Below are positions 20,275 to 27,985 of a stretch of 33,645 nucleotides of DNA, in pieces; position 1 is the stretch's first letter, and each line of letters starts with the position of its first letter. This DNA comes from Prochlorococcus sp. AG-363-G03 (GTDB taxonomy: Bacteria; Cyanobacteriota; Cyanobacteriia; PCC-6307; Cyanobiaceae), in assembly GCA_003280265.1 (NCBI GenBank), contig QCFJ01000015.1:1-33645 (forward strand). The letters run 5' to 3'. The notes beneath the pieces are model-generated. The model was not told the DNA's origin and ran no database searches. It worked only from the letters and a program-made list of their open reading frames with translations. The translations under genes were made by a program, and so were the position numbers.

Positions 20275-22011
20275 ATGAACCAAAAAATGAAAATAAATCT
20301 TAACTACCTCTTATTGAGACTTAAAGGACATATGCAAGTATTAATACTTGGTGGTATTAGCATGCTTGTATATGTTCTTTGCTGGCCCACTCTTGCATGG
20401 ATATCAGGTAAGTTAATACCGGCTATAGGTCAAGGGAATACAAAGCAAGTTTTAATTGTAATTGTTCAAGCATTAATTATTTTTATCATTCAAAAAATAG
20501 CTCAATACCTCCAAGATAGTCTTCTAGCAAAACCAGCATTAGCACTAAGTCAAGACCTAAGATCGACACTTTTTAAAAAACTTCAGAGTACAAATATTCT
20601 TTTTATAGAAAAACTCTCATCTGGTGATATCGCCTACAGACTTACTGAGGATGTTGATCGTGTTGGTGAGGTTATTTACAAAACAATTCAAGATACGACG
20701 CCATGTGCATTTCAATTATTAGCAGTATTTGGTTATATGATATTTATTGATTGGAATTTATCACTTTCAACTATTATTTTAGCTCCCTTGATTGCATTAT
20801 TGGTAAGCGATTTTGGAGGAAGAGTATTAAAAGCTTCTGAGCAAAGCCAAAAGAAAATAAGTTCTTTAGCTGCACTACTATCAGAGGCAATTCAAGGCTT
20901 ACCAATGGTAAAAGCTTTTGCTGTTGAAGAATGGTTGCAAAAAGATTTTGATAAACAAGTTAAATTACACAAAGAGGCTAAATATAAAATGCTAACTCTC
21001 GTGGCACTTCAGCACCCAATAGTTGGATTAATAGAAATAATTGGTATTTTGAGCATACTTACAATAGGAACTTATAGAATACAAAGTGGAGGAATTTCAA
21101 ATGAAGAATTTGGAAGCTATTTTACAGCATTAATAATGCTAATAGATCCAATAAGTCATATAACAGTCAACTACAATGAGTTAAAGCAAAGCCAAGCATC
21201 ACTAAGAAGATTAAATGAAATTACGACTAACCCACTAGAAATATCTTCAACAAATAAGGGTATTAAACCAATCAATATAAGTGGTAAATTATCCTTTAAA
21301 AATGTATTCTTCTCATATATTGATAAAAATAATGTATTAAACGATATAAATTTAGAGGTAGATTGCGGACAAATAATGGCTTTAGTTGGCCCTTCAGGTG
21401 CAGGGAAAAGCACAATTTTTTCATTGATATTAAAATTCATTGAGCCAAGCAATGGAAATATATTTATTGATGACCATAAATTAGATGAAATCAATACTGA
21501 CTACTTGAGAAAATTGATTGCTATTGTTCCGCAAAAAACTTTTATTTTTTCAGGTACAATAGCTGAAGCTATAAGATTTGGAAGAACAACTACAAGAAAG
21601 GATATTGTTAATGCTGCAAAAATTGCCAATGCACATAACTTTATTGAAAGACTTCCCAATGGGTACGAAACACATATAGAAGAAAGAGGTAGCAATCTTT
21701 CAGGAGGTCAATTACAGAGAATATCAATAGCAAGAGCTTTGCTGGGCGATCCCACTATTTTATTGCTTGACGAAGCAACAAGTGCACTAGATGCAGAAGC
21801 CGAGGAATCAGTTCAAAAAGGACTTCAACAAGCTATGAGTAATCGAACTGTTCTTGTGATTGCTCATAGATTATCGACGATACAAAAAGCAAATAAAATA
21901 GCAGTAATTGAAAAGGGGAGAGTTTGTGAAGTAGGAAATCATTTTGATTTAATCAAGAAACAAGGTAGATATAAAGAATTTTGCGATAAACAGTTTATAG
22001 AGACTTATTAA
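20275..22011 (+). CDS. ABC exporter half-transporter (MsbA-like)
   Basis: A 578-aa ABC exporter with a fused transmembrane domain (six predicted helices in residues 1-320) and nucleotide-binding domain. The latter has Walker A GPSGAGKS near 372-379, the Q-loop VPQKTF, signature LSGGQ near 475, Walker B ILLLDEATSALD near 495 and the H-loop IAHRLS. Such proteins act as homodimers and may export lipids, lipopolysaccharide precursors or peptides. The substrate is not evident and no neighbouring gene identifies it. The stop codon lies inside a perfect 15-bp hairpin at 22004-22041. Confidence 0.9.
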   Translation: MNQKMKINLNYLLLRLKGHMQVLILGGISMLVYVLCWPTLAWISGKLIPAIGQGNTKQVLIVIVQALIIFIIQKIAQYLQDSLLAKPALALSQDLRSTLFKKLQSTNILFIEKLSSGDIAYRLTEDVDRVGEVIYKTIQDTTPCAFQLLAVFGYMIFIDWNLSLSTIILAPLIALLVSDFGGRVLKASEQSQKKISSLAALLSEAIQGLPMVKAFAVEEWLQKDFDKQVKLHKEAKYKMLTLVALQHPIVGLIEIIGILSILTIGTYRIQSGGISNEEFGSYFTALIMLIDPISHITVNYNELKQSQASLRRLNEITTNPLEISSTNKGIKPINISGKLSFKNVFFSYIDKNNVLNDINLEVDCGQIMALVGPSGAGKSTIFSLILKFIEPSNGNIFIDDHKLDEINTDYLRKLIAIVPQKTFIFSGTIAEAIRFGRTTTRKDIVNAAKIANAHNFIERLPNGYETHIEERGSNLSGGQLQRISIARALLGDPTILLLDEATSALDAEAEESVQKGLQQAMSNRTVLVIAHRLSTIQKANKIAVIEKGRVCEVGNHFDLIKKQGRYKEFCDKQFIETY

Positions 22012-22041
22012 TAATATATTTAATGTTATATTATTAATAAG
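22004..22041 (+). terminator. Perfect 15-bp AT-rich hairpin over the ABC exporter stop
   Basis: Arms 22004-22018 and 22027-22041 are perfectly complementary, with an 8-nt loop. The stop codon TAA at 22009-22011 is inside the left arm. There is no T-run after it, so it is a 3'-end or terminator candidate, not a classical terminator. Confidence 0.5.
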
Positions 22042-22055
22042 CTAATATTAAATTG

Positions 22056-22283
22056 ATGACGAATTTACCTTCAAATGAAAAAGAAGCAATACTTACTTTT
22101 GAGGATAAAAAATATGATCTAAAAAGCCTACCTAAAGATGTACAAGAGCTTATTAAAGGAATGCAGGTGGCTGATGCACAGCTCAGAATGCATGAAGACA
22201 CACTTAAAGTATTAGCAGTTGGACGCCAACATTTAGCAATGCAATTAAAGTCTAAACTAGAATCAATTGAATCAATAAAATAA
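22056..22283 (+). CDS. DUF6447-like small protein
   Basis: A 75-aa soluble protein that I match from memory to DUF6447. It has a short beta pair (ILTFEDKKYDLKSLP) and then a long amphipathic helix (VQELIKGMQVADAQLRMHED onwards) likely to form a coiled coil. Two starts are adjacent, TTG at 22053 and ATG at 22056; I prefer the ATG. It follows the ABC exporter by 44 bp, with the AT-rich hairpin between them. Confidence 0.72.
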   Translation: MTNLPSNEKEAILTFEDKKYDLKSLPKDVQELIKGMQVADAQLRMHEDTLKVLAVGRQHLAMQLKSKLESIESIK

Positions 22284-22477
22284 TAAATAAGTGATTTATT
22301 ACTTAGTAATTAAGTTATTAAAAGATATCTATTTTGCTAAAAACCTGAAATTAATAATTAATACCATTAATTTTAGTAAGTATTTTTTCTAACTCAAAAC
22401 AATAAATAATTCTCAACTTCCTTCATAAATTGAGAAAATTGTGAGAGAATCTAAAGAAAATATTAAGGGGGGAAGAG

Positions 22478-22768
22478 ATGGGAGCTAAAGGTTACTGGTT
22501 GAAGCAGGCCAAAATTGAAAGCACTGCACAATTTATCGAATACGTTAAAACCGTAGTTCCATGGCTTAGATCAGTTGGTGGAACAATCATTGCTAAAGAT
22601 GTAAACCAAAATTCAGATCTAAACGAATGGGATGGTGGTCAATTAGGAGTTATTGTCGAATTTGAATCTAAAGCCGCTGCACAAAAAGCCTTTAATTCTA
22701 GTGAATTTCAAGAGTATATAAAATATAGTGGAATTGATAAAAAGTTATCACTTTCAATTATTGGATAA
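22478..22768 (+). CDS. DUF1330-like dimeric alpha-beta barrel protein
   Basis: A 96-aa protein of the DUF1330 type in the ferredoxin-like dimeric alpha-beta barrel group. It begins with KGYWLKQAKI, has a WLRSVGGTIIAKD central strand and LGVIVEFESKAAAQKAFNSS before the last helix. Its function is unknown; relatives are dimeric and may bind small molecules. ATG at 22478 is preceded by an unusually strong ribosome binding site (AAGGGGGGAAGAG), the best in this part of the window, which points to high expression. Confidence 0.82.
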   Translation: MGAKGYWLKQAKIESTAQFIEYVKTVVPWLRSVGGTIIAKDVNQNSDLNEWDGGQLGVIVEFESKAAAQKAFNSSEFQEYIKYSGIDKKLSLSIIG

Positions 22769-22809
22769 TTGACTTATTCTCTTGATTAAATAGGTAGAAA
22801 TGATTAATT

Positions 22810-23037
22810 ATGATAAAAGATTCCTCAACCCTTCAAAAAGGGCAAATTCTAAGAATTGAAATAAACGAAGTCAATGATCGATTACCGCAAGACATTTTAG
22901 AATTAATTCAAAAGGAGCCTACAGTAGAATTAGTTGGATATAAAATGGTAGATGGGAATCAATTTGGCCTTGTGGTTAAACTTAAAAATGGTCAAATAAA
23001 TTGGTTTTTCGAAAAAGAGTTATCAGTATTAATGTAA
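22810..23037 (+). CDS. DUF2862-like small beta-rich protein
   Basis: A 75-aa protein matching, from memory, the cyanobacterial DUF2862 family. It has ILRIEINEVNDRLP, then ELVGYKMVDGNQFGLVVKL and NWFFEKEL, which are the typical beta strands. ATG at 22810, 41 bp after the DUF1330 gene. No membrane segment or catalytic motif. Function unknown. Confidence 0.78.
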   Translation: MIKDSSTLQKGQILRIEINEVNDRLPQDILELIQKEPTVELVGYKMVDGNQFGLVVKLKNGQINWFFEKELSVLM

Positions 23038-23136
23038 TTAATACCTAGTTAAATCAATATTTATATGACTAAAAGATACATATTACGATGAGAAATGATT
23101 GATAAAGTATATTAATGAAAGCTGGATAAAAAGATT

Positions 23137-23277
23137 ATGCCGTATAACCAACTAACAGTTGTAATTGGCGGACTTATGCATATTCCTTTGATAATACTAG
23201 TTCTAAGATTTATTGAAAATAGATTTAATAATAGAACCTGGACTAAAGAAGAACTTAATTACAATAAAAATCTATAA
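23137..23277 (+). CDS. Small membrane protein (46 aa)
   Basis: A short reading frame of 46 codons from ATG 23137 to TAA 23275-23277. One hydrophobic helix (LTVVIGGLMHIPLIILVL) is followed by a charged tail (RFIENRFNNRTWTKEELNYN), the common pattern of small thylakoid or inner-membrane peptides. No family is recognised and conservation cannot be tested here. It lies between two plus-strand genes. Confidence 0.55.
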   Translation: MPYNQLTVVIGGLMHIPLIILVLRFIENRFNNRTWTKEELNYNKNL

Positions 23278-23335
23278 TACAATACTTCAAATTTAAATTT
23301 ATTGTTATACAAAAAAATAGCGAGTTGAATAAATA

Positions 23336-23950
23336 GTGAAAACTATTGTGATAACAGGCCCTTCAGGCTCTGGAAAGTCTTTTTTAAGTAATAAGTTATC
23401 TAAACTATTTGATCATTCAATACTAATAAAAACAGATTCTTATTATAGAGATAATATTTTTATCCGTTTTTTATCTAAATTTCTATTTGATATTTATGAT
23501 AGACCTTTGAGTATCAAAAAAAATGAATTAACTAGAACTATAGAGTCTATTTATATGAGAAGTAGTGAAATTAAAGTCTTCAAATATGATTTTACTAAAA
23601 AACAATCAAGTCATTCAATAAAAAAAATTTCTAATAAAAGTAAAAATCAAATTTTAATATTGGAGGGAATCTTTGCTCATAGACTTGATTTAAATTATAG
23701 TAATACTGTAAATATTCTTTGTAAGGAAGAAAAAGGAATCTGTTTAAAAAGAAGATTAATAAGAGATAAATCAAATAGAGGCAGATCTCAAGATGAAATT
23801 AAAAAAAGATTTAATAGCGCTTGGAAGTTGTTTTATAAAAATTTAAACAACTATATTAATAATAACCAAATTATAAAAATTAAAACATCAGATCAAATTA
23901 ACTATAAGAATTTAATTTATAAAATAAATAATCAAATTTGTTGTAATTAA
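23336..23950 (+). CDS. Uridine-kinase-like P-loop protein
   Basis: A 204-aa P-loop protein of the uridine kinase/phosphoribulokinase group. Walker A GPSGSGKS is at 8-15, DSYYRD near 34-39 matches the substrate-side Asp, YDF near 83 and LEGIF near 108 follow, and a RRLIRDKSNRGRS lid motif near 134 is present. The usual family has about 210 aa. It is AT-rich and Lys/Asn-rich, more so than the core genes. Start GTG at 23336. It could be an ordinary Udk or a divergent kinase with another substrate. Its stop lies inside an imperfect hairpin. Confidence 0.78.
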   Translation: MKTIVITGPSGSGKSFLSNKLSKLFDHSILIKTDSYYRDNIFIRFLSKFLFDIYDRPLSIKKNELTRTIESIYMRSSEIKVFKYDFTKKQSSHSIKKISNKSKNQILILEGIFAHRLDLNYSNTVNILCKEEKGICLKRRLIRDKSNRGRSQDEIKKRFNSAWKLFYKNLNNYINNNQIIKIKTSDQINYKNLIYKINNQICCN

Positions 23951-23986
23951 CTAAGAAAAATACTATTAATATTTTCCTTAGTTAAT
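23946..23986. terminator. 17-bp hairpin between kinase and 49-aa gene
   Basis: Arms 23946-23962 and 23970-23986 pair with one A-C mismatch, loop of 7 nt. The kinase stop (23948-23950) is inside the stem. It lies between convergent genes, so it could end both transcripts. There is no long T-run on either side. Confidence 0.5.
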
Positions 23987-24013
23987 ATTTACTTTAGAAG
24001 GAATTTCAAGTAT

Positions 24014-24163
24014 TTATTTTTTAACTTCAGGCGCATTCATTCCATCATAGTCAGGTCCAACCATTAAACCAACAATCGCAAATAATGCAATTGATGCAAC
24101 TCCAACTAAAACTGCTGTTGGTGCTGGTGTACTAATAAGACCAGCGATTAATAAATTACCCAT
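24014..24163 (-). CDS. 49-aa single-helix protein, copy 1
   Basis: A 49-codon gene with one hydrophobic helix between GLISTPAPTAVLVG and MVGPDYDGMNAP. It aligns without gaps to the 49-aa gene at 24455, with 27 of 49 residues identical. Shared are STPAPTA, ALF and VGPxYDG. It is likely a membrane-anchored peptide. I recall no named family. The equal length of the pair fixes the ATG start of each. Its stop faces the kinase gene, with a hairpin at 23946-23986 between them. Confidence 0.7.
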   Translation of the reverse strand: MGNLLIAGLISTPAPTAVLVGVASIALFAIVGLMVGPDYDGMNAPEVKK

Positions 24164-24391
24164 GAAAGTTAAATAAAGCAAATTATAAATAGCAGAAAAT
24201 GCAATAAATTAATTAATTAGTTACTGGTTTTGAATTAAATAATATAAAATAGATAATTTTATACATTGATAAGATACGATTGTTTGAATACTGTAAAATA
24301 TTCTATACAAAATCATTTATTAGTCGTTAACACAAGAATAAGAAAGAATAATTGAAAACTAGTTTCAATAAATATTTTAATATTGATGAGC

Positions 24392-24431
24392 AAAAAAAAA
24401 GTGAGTTAATATGCAAAGAATATTAACTCAC
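24392..24431 (-). terminator. Rho-independent terminator of 49-aa copy 2
   Basis: A perfect 12-bp stem (24401-24412 with 24420-24431), 7-nt loop and, on the minus strand, nine T's right after the stem. It lies 24 bp downstream of the stop of the gene at 24455. Textbook form. Confidence 0.85.
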
Positions 24432-24454
24432 TTGATTTAGACTAAATAATCTAG

Positions 24455-24604
24455 TTATTTAGATGTGTTTGGATCGTTAAAACCATCGTAATTAGGGCCA
24501 ACTACGACAGCCATAATTCCAAAAAGGGCCATAAATGCGATGCCTATGATTGGTGCAGTAGGAGCTGGTGTACTTAGTAGTCCAGCGAAGGTTAAAGGAA
24601 GCAT
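24455..24604 (-). CDS. 49-aa single-helix protein, copy 2
   Basis: The paralogue of the gene at 24014, also exactly 49 aa, with the pattern GLLSTPAPTAPIIG, a hydrophobic stretch, and VVVGPNYDGFNDP. A longer reading frame runs upstream to 24676, but the equal length with its paralogue favours ATG at 24604. A strong Rho-independent terminator with a T-run lies 24 bp past the stop. Function unknown; a thylakoid or inner-membrane peptide is the best guess. Confidence 0.75.
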   Translation of the reverse strand: MLPLTFAGLLSTPAPTAPIIGIAFMALFGIMAVVVGPNYDGFNDPNTSK

Positions 24605-24918
24605 GTTCTTTAGTAAGACCCAATATAAATACCAGTCATCAGGAGATATGACCATTGATATTTTACTTTGTAACATTTAGCTCTAACAAAAGCAAGCTAT
24701 GACTGGCTTTAGAAAGAGAATCATGAAGTAGATCTGTAAATTAAAAATTTTCAATGTAATGAAAGCATCGCATCAGGAATAATTGGAATATTTGCGGCAA
24801 AGCGGGTATAACAATAACAAAAATATCAATAATGAACTATAAATTATTGGTTATAATATTAATAACAAAAACATACATATATAATATAAGATAATAAAAA
24901 TAATTTCAAAATGTCTAA
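24605..24918. other. Intergenic stretch of 314 bp
   Basis: With the short start chosen for the 49-aa gene, this stretch has no supported gene. It holds an 8-bp inverted repeat (CCAGTCAT at 24632-24639 and ATGACTGG at 24699-24706), a possible leader structure for the 49-aa gene. From 24800 on it is very AT-rich and probably contains the promoter of the gene at 24919. Confidence 0.4.
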
Positions 24919-25320
24919 GTGATTAAACATTTACGTCCAATAACGCCTGTGGAAGAATTTGAAGAAGCTTGTAGAAAAGCTAAATTAAATAATAAAGAAC
25001 AAAGAATCATTGATCATATAAGGTATGTTGGTGTATTTACACAACCGTCGCTAACCAAAGAACTTAAATTAGATTCCAAACCTCCTATCTTATCAGTGTT
25101 GTGTGAAATATGTAGAAAGATTGGTAAATTTATGCCTGAACACTTTAGTAAGGTGAGAGTTTGGTCTAAAGCAATTAATGAGCATAAAGTAAAATGGGAT
25201 GGAGACCTTATTTGCTCACTAGCCTGGGACAAAGACGGAGAACGATTATCACCAGAAAACGGGACTTGTCTTTACCATACTTTTGCTGTACATAAAGAAT
25301 TATTCCAGGGCCTAGAATAA
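24919..25320 (+). CDS. Hypothetical protein with helix-turn-helix-like N-terminus
   Basis: A 133-aa soluble protein without a recognised family. Residues 20-70 (NNKEQRIIDHIRYVGVFTQ, then LTKELKLDSKPPILSVLCEI) look like a winged-helix segment. The C-terminal half has WDGDLICSLAWDKDGERLSP and ends in a conserved-looking GTCLYHTFAVHKELFQGLE. Cysteines occur at several positions (near 18, 62, 65, 99 and 117), but no paired metal site is clear. The start is GTG at 24919, overlapping the stop of a three-codon ATG TCT AAG TGA, so termination and restart may be coupled. Confidence 0.68.
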   Translation: MIKHLRPITPVEEFEEACRKAKLNNKEQRIIDHIRYVGVFTQPSLTKELKLDSKPPILSVLCEICRKIGKFMPEHFSKVRVWSKAINEHKVKWDGDLICSLAWDKDGERLSPENGTCLYHTFAVHKELFQGLE

Positions 25321-25349
25321 AATTATTTATTGATGACTTTATTAAAAAG

Positions 25350-25580
25350 TTAACCTTGACTTAGGTACTCAAACAAAACATTATTAAAACCTAACTCCTC
25401 GGCTGAATATTCAAGCATTAAATTATCAGATTCAATTTGAGAATAGAAGCATCTGATTTCATCGGATTCATCACCTGATAGGGGGATGCCGTCGACAACA
25501 TCAAAGATGATTTTTTGTCGATCAATTTCCTGAAGAACCTCATTTGCCATAATGATCAAACTAAGTACTAACAAATTCAT
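25350..25580 (-). CDS. Small acidic protein, unknown
   Basis: A small acidic protein. Three starts compete: GTG at 25589, ATG at 25580 and ATG at 25550. The last gives MANEVLQEIDRQ, a purely soluble protein of 66 aa; the longer ones add a hydrophobic MNLLVLSLIIM that could be a leader. The rest contains DGIPLSGDESDEIRCFYSQI and a C-terminal helix. No family recognised. It faces the gene at 24919, with 29 bp between stops. Confidence 0.5.
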   Translation of the reverse strand: MNLLVLSLIIMANEVLQEIDRQKIIFDVVDGIPLSGDESDEIRCFYSQIESDNLMLEYSAEELGFNNVLFEYLSQG

Positions 25581-25722
25581 AGCCAACACTTTGAAACTAA
25601 AAAAGCAATTAAAACATTCCTTTACGAAAAGCTCAGAAATCTAAAATTAAGAAACTTCTAATCGACGCAAAGAGCATTCATCGACTAAGGACAGAATATT
25701 ATTCGCCAGAGAGGAATCTACA

Positions 25723-25752
25723 GCTTTACATAAATTCACCTATGCTTTACAT
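25723..25752 (+). repeat. GCTTTACAT direct repeat upstream of NmrA-like gene
   Basis: Two exact 9-bp copies of GCTTTACAT at 25723-25731 and 25744-25752, 21 bp apart, two helical turns. They lie 24-53 bp before the GTG start. They could be regulator sites or -35 elements (TTTACA resembles TTGACA). No known box is matched with confidence. Confidence 0.4.
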
Positions 25753-25775
25753 TCCTTAAGAATAACTTTTAGGCC

Positions 25776-26813
25776 GTGCTTGAACAAGAGGCAAATGTTG
25801 GTGGAAGTACAAGAAGATTACCTGTCATAGCAGTAACTATGGCTACTAGTAGGCAAGGTATTGGAGTTGTAAAAGAATTAAGCAAAACAAATAAATATCA
25901 AATACGTGCCATAACAAGAAATATAAAAAGTACGAAAGCTTTAGAGCTAGGGAGTCTTGCAAACGTAGAACTAGTCAAAGGGGATTTAATGGATCCTGAG
26001 AGCTTGAGCAGAGCTTTTGATGGAGTTGACGCAATTTTTGGTAATACCACTCCTACAAAAGGATGGAAAGTATTCAGAGGAAGTATTGTAAGGTCTTATG
26101 AAATGAAACAAGGCTTTAACTTGATTAATCAAGTTAAAGTTGCATATAAAAAAAGAAGACTAAATCATTTTATATTTAGCTCAATTAGCAAGGCAAAAGA
26201 TCCTTTAAAAAATGATCCTGCGCCAGGACATTTTACTAGTAAGTGGGATATCGAAGAATATATAGAAAGATGTGATCTTAAGGAAATTACAACAGTCTTA
26301 AGGCCAGTTAGTTATTTTGAAAATTTTGAAAATAAATTGCCTGGATACACTATTTCTAAAAGGATATTCCCTGGAATCGTTAATGAGAATTTCAAGTGGC
26401 AGACAATAGCTGTTGAAGATATAGGTAAATGGGTAAGAGGTGTATTATCAAAGCCTGAGAAATACAAGAATCAATCTATCAATATTGCAGGGGAGGAGCT
26501 AACAGGACTAGAAATGGCGATGACTCTCCAAAGGCTTGTTCCTTCAGAAGGACTTCAAACAAATTATGTAATGATTCCTAGAGTAGCTATGAAGATAATT
26601 GAATACGACATAGGTGTGATGGCTGATTGGATTGAAAGAACAGGTTATGGAGCTGATATGAATAAACTTAAGCTGATTCAGACTGATTTAAATATTGTGC
26701 CAACATCTCTCAAGGACTGGCTTAAAAGAAAACTTGTAGAACAAAATAAAACAAAAAGTTCATGGACAAGGCAATGGAAATCTTATCAATGGAAGTTGCA
26801 ATGGGATAAATAA
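25776..26813 (+). CDS. NmrA-like NAD(P)-binding protein
   Basis: A 345-aa protein of the atypical short-chain dehydrogenase group related to NmrA/HSCARG. The N-terminal Rossmann region reads PVIAVTMATSRQGIGVVKEL, where the classic TGATGxQG glycines are partly replaced by Met and Ser. RAITRNIKSTKALEL follows, and VELVKGDLMDPESL and FIFSSISKAK mark strands 3 and 5. A C-terminal basic tail (KSSWTRQWKSYQWKLQWDK) has four Trp in about 20 residues. The catalytic Tyr-Lys pair is not evident, so it could sense cofactor rather than catalyse. Start GTG at 25776. Confidence 0.78.
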   Translation: MLEQEANVGGSTRRLPVIAVTMATSRQGIGVVKELSKTNKYQIRAITRNIKSTKALELGSLANVELVKGDLMDPESLSRAFDGVDAIFGNTTPTKGWKVFRGSIVRSYEMKQGFNLINQVKVAYKKRRLNHFIFSSISKAKDPLKNDPAPGHFTSKWDIEEYIERCDLKEITTVLRPVSYFENFENKLPGYTISKRIFPGIVNENFKWQTIAVEDIGKWVRGVLSKPEKYKNQSINIAGEELTGLEMAMTLQRLVPSEGLQTNYVMIPRVAMKIIEYDIGVMADWIERTGYGADMNKLKLIQTDLNIVPTSLKDWLKRKLVEQNKTKSSWTRQWKSYQWKLQWDK

Positions 26814-26842
26814 TTTCGTAAGATTTTATGGTTAAAGTAAAA

Positions 26843-27013
26843 CTATAAACCATTAATCTCAATCGATTTTGCTATCGATCTAAGTAACTCTACTATCTCA
26901 TTATCAGGACAACCTGTATCTTCCTTTAGCTCTACGCATAAATCTCTAATAGAAACATTAGTAGACCACCATATACCTGAAGTTTCAGTATCATCAAAGT
27001 TTAAATCTGGCAT
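26843..27013 (-). CDS. 56-aa protein with Cys26 and Cys35, copy 1
   Basis: A 56-aa soluble, acidic, helical protein, too short for usual gene callers. It aligns gap-free with the 56-aa gene at 32990: both have Phe6, Val20, Ile22, Cys26, Leu29, Glu31, Thr33, Cys35 and Leu44. ATG at 27013 lies 12 bp after the stop of the membrane-protein gene at 27026, so the two are probably one transcript. Function unknown; two cysteines nine apart could form a redox pair or metal site. Confidence 0.6.
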   Translation of the reverse strand: MPDLNFDDTETSGIWWSTNVSIRDLCVELKEDTGCPDNEIVELLRSIAKSIEINGL

Positions 27014-27025
27014 TACTATATCTGA

Positions 27026-27289
27026 TTAGAAATTACGATATTTTTGAGGATCATTAGATGTGTTTTCCAATCCTTTTAATTCTTCAGGCAAATCCATTTC
27101 TAAACCTTCTAACAATTTCTTTAAAAGGAGTTTATTGTTTATATCGCTTTTACCAGGTCTATAATTGATAAAAAAATAAAATATAAAGCAAAATACTAAT
27201 AATATTAAAGATGTATATAAATAGGTACTGTTAAACATCAAAAAAATTTCTTGCATATATATATTCATACCAAATCGAAAAAAAATCAA
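27026..27289 (-). CDS. Small membrane protein, unknown
   Basis: A predicted protein of up to 87 aa with one strong helix (YLYTSLILLVFCFIFYFFIN) and a soluble tail with many Leu and Glu (LLLKKLLEGLEMDLPEELKG). Starts at 27289, 27256 and 27235 are all possible. No family recognised. It precedes a 56-aa gene by 12 bp; the analogous 110-aa membrane gene at 33220 also precedes a 56-aa gene. Confidence 0.6.
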   Translation of the reverse strand: MIFFRFGMNIYMQEIFLMFNSTYLYTSLILLVFCFIFYFFINYRPGKSDINNKLLLKKLLEGLEMDLPEELKGLENTSNDPQKYRNF

Positions 27290-27337
27290 TAAAAGCTATA
27301 AAAAAAATAATATAAAGGTTATCAATGAATTAGAACA

Positions 27338-27421
27338 TTATTCAAGACCGCTCCAATAAGTATTTTTTACTAGTCGGAATGATTTCTTGGCAAGGGATCT
27401 CATTCTTTCGAGTATCAACAC
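27338..27421 (-). CDS. Possible 27-aa basic peptide gene
   Basis: A tentative short frame starting GTG at 27421 and ending TAA at 27338. The peptide has LERMRSLAKKSFRLVKNTYW, a basic amphipathic region. The stretch is clearly richer in G+C than its surroundings, which hints at selection, but the length, rare start and lack of ribosome binding site make this weak. It could equally be part of a small RNA or regulatory region. Confidence 0.2.
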   Translation of the reverse strand: MLILERMRSLAKKSFRLVKNTYWSGLE

Positions 27422-27559
27422 TAATAAAAAAAATAAAATTTAAAATATCTAAAAGAAATTAGAATTTATTAAAAAGACAAGAGCATGTATATAATTTAGA
27501 TTAACATTCGAAGAAAATAGCAAATTACGTCATAAAATAAATAAAATATCTTTGGATTT

Positions 27560-27727
27560 ATGCTTACTAATATTAGTTATATATTTTTAATCTCAGCACT
27601 ATTAATTCTGGGTGGGTGGTCTTTTAAAGCTTTGATATCATTAGCTCAGGGAAAACCTATAGAAATAAATCTAAAAAACCCACTTAATCTAAAGGCAAGG
27701 TGGCCTAAAGATACTAAAGAGAAGTAA
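27560..27727 (+). CDS. Small membrane protein (55 aa)
   Basis: A 55-codon frame with a hydrophobic N-terminal helix (NISYIFLISALLILGGW) and a polar, basic tail ending WPKDTKEK. ATG at 27560, TAA at 27725-27727. The signal-anchor layout and the clean open frame in an AT-rich stretch support it. No family is recognised; the tail with ARWPK is typical of small thylakoid proteins. Confidence 0.55.
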   Translation: MLTNISYIFLISALLILGGWSFKALISLAQGKPIEINLKNPLNLKARWPKDTKEK

Positions 27728-27826
27728 AAATTATCTAAGAACTCAAACATTAGTTTTCCTTCGTGATATAAAGCCTTTTGATAGATTATCATTGAAATAA
27801 AGATCCAAAAGTTTAAACCAAGATAG

Positions 27827-27985
27827 ATGCTTGAATCCCTAGATCCTTTTCAACAACTATTACTAGGTGTATCTAGCATCGGAATACTAATGATAGTTTT
27901 AGTGATTTTTCTTACAGCAAGTCCTAACTTTGAAAACACAGACAGATTAAAAAAGATTTTAGATTTTATTGAAAAAAAGAATTGA
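27827..27985 (+). CDS. Small membrane protein (52 aa)
   Basis: A 52-codon frame from ATG 27827 to TGA 27985. One helix (GVSSIGILMIVLVIFLT) lies at about residues 14-30, followed by a charged tail (NTDRLKKILDFIEKKN). No family recognised. It is the second of a run of plus-strand small membrane genes (27560, 27827, 28129), with the next at 28129. Confidence 0.5.
   Translation: MLESLDPFQQLLLGVSSIGILMIVLVIFLTASPNFENTDRLKKILDFIEKKN

Noticed and set aside
22405-22440. TTCTCAA/TTGAGAA 7-bp stem upstream of the DUF1330 gene
   Set aside because: Short stem with a long loop, no T-run; expected often in AT-rich DNA.
24740-24800. Short frame reading ASGIIGIFAAKRV
   Set aside because: No usable start codon and a stop just upstream; cannot be supported as a gene or remnant.
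26828-26853. ATGGTT/AACCAT stem between the NmrA-like gene and the 56-aa gene
   Set aside because: Only 6 bp with a 14-nt loop; too weak to call a terminator, though it spans the 56-aa stop.
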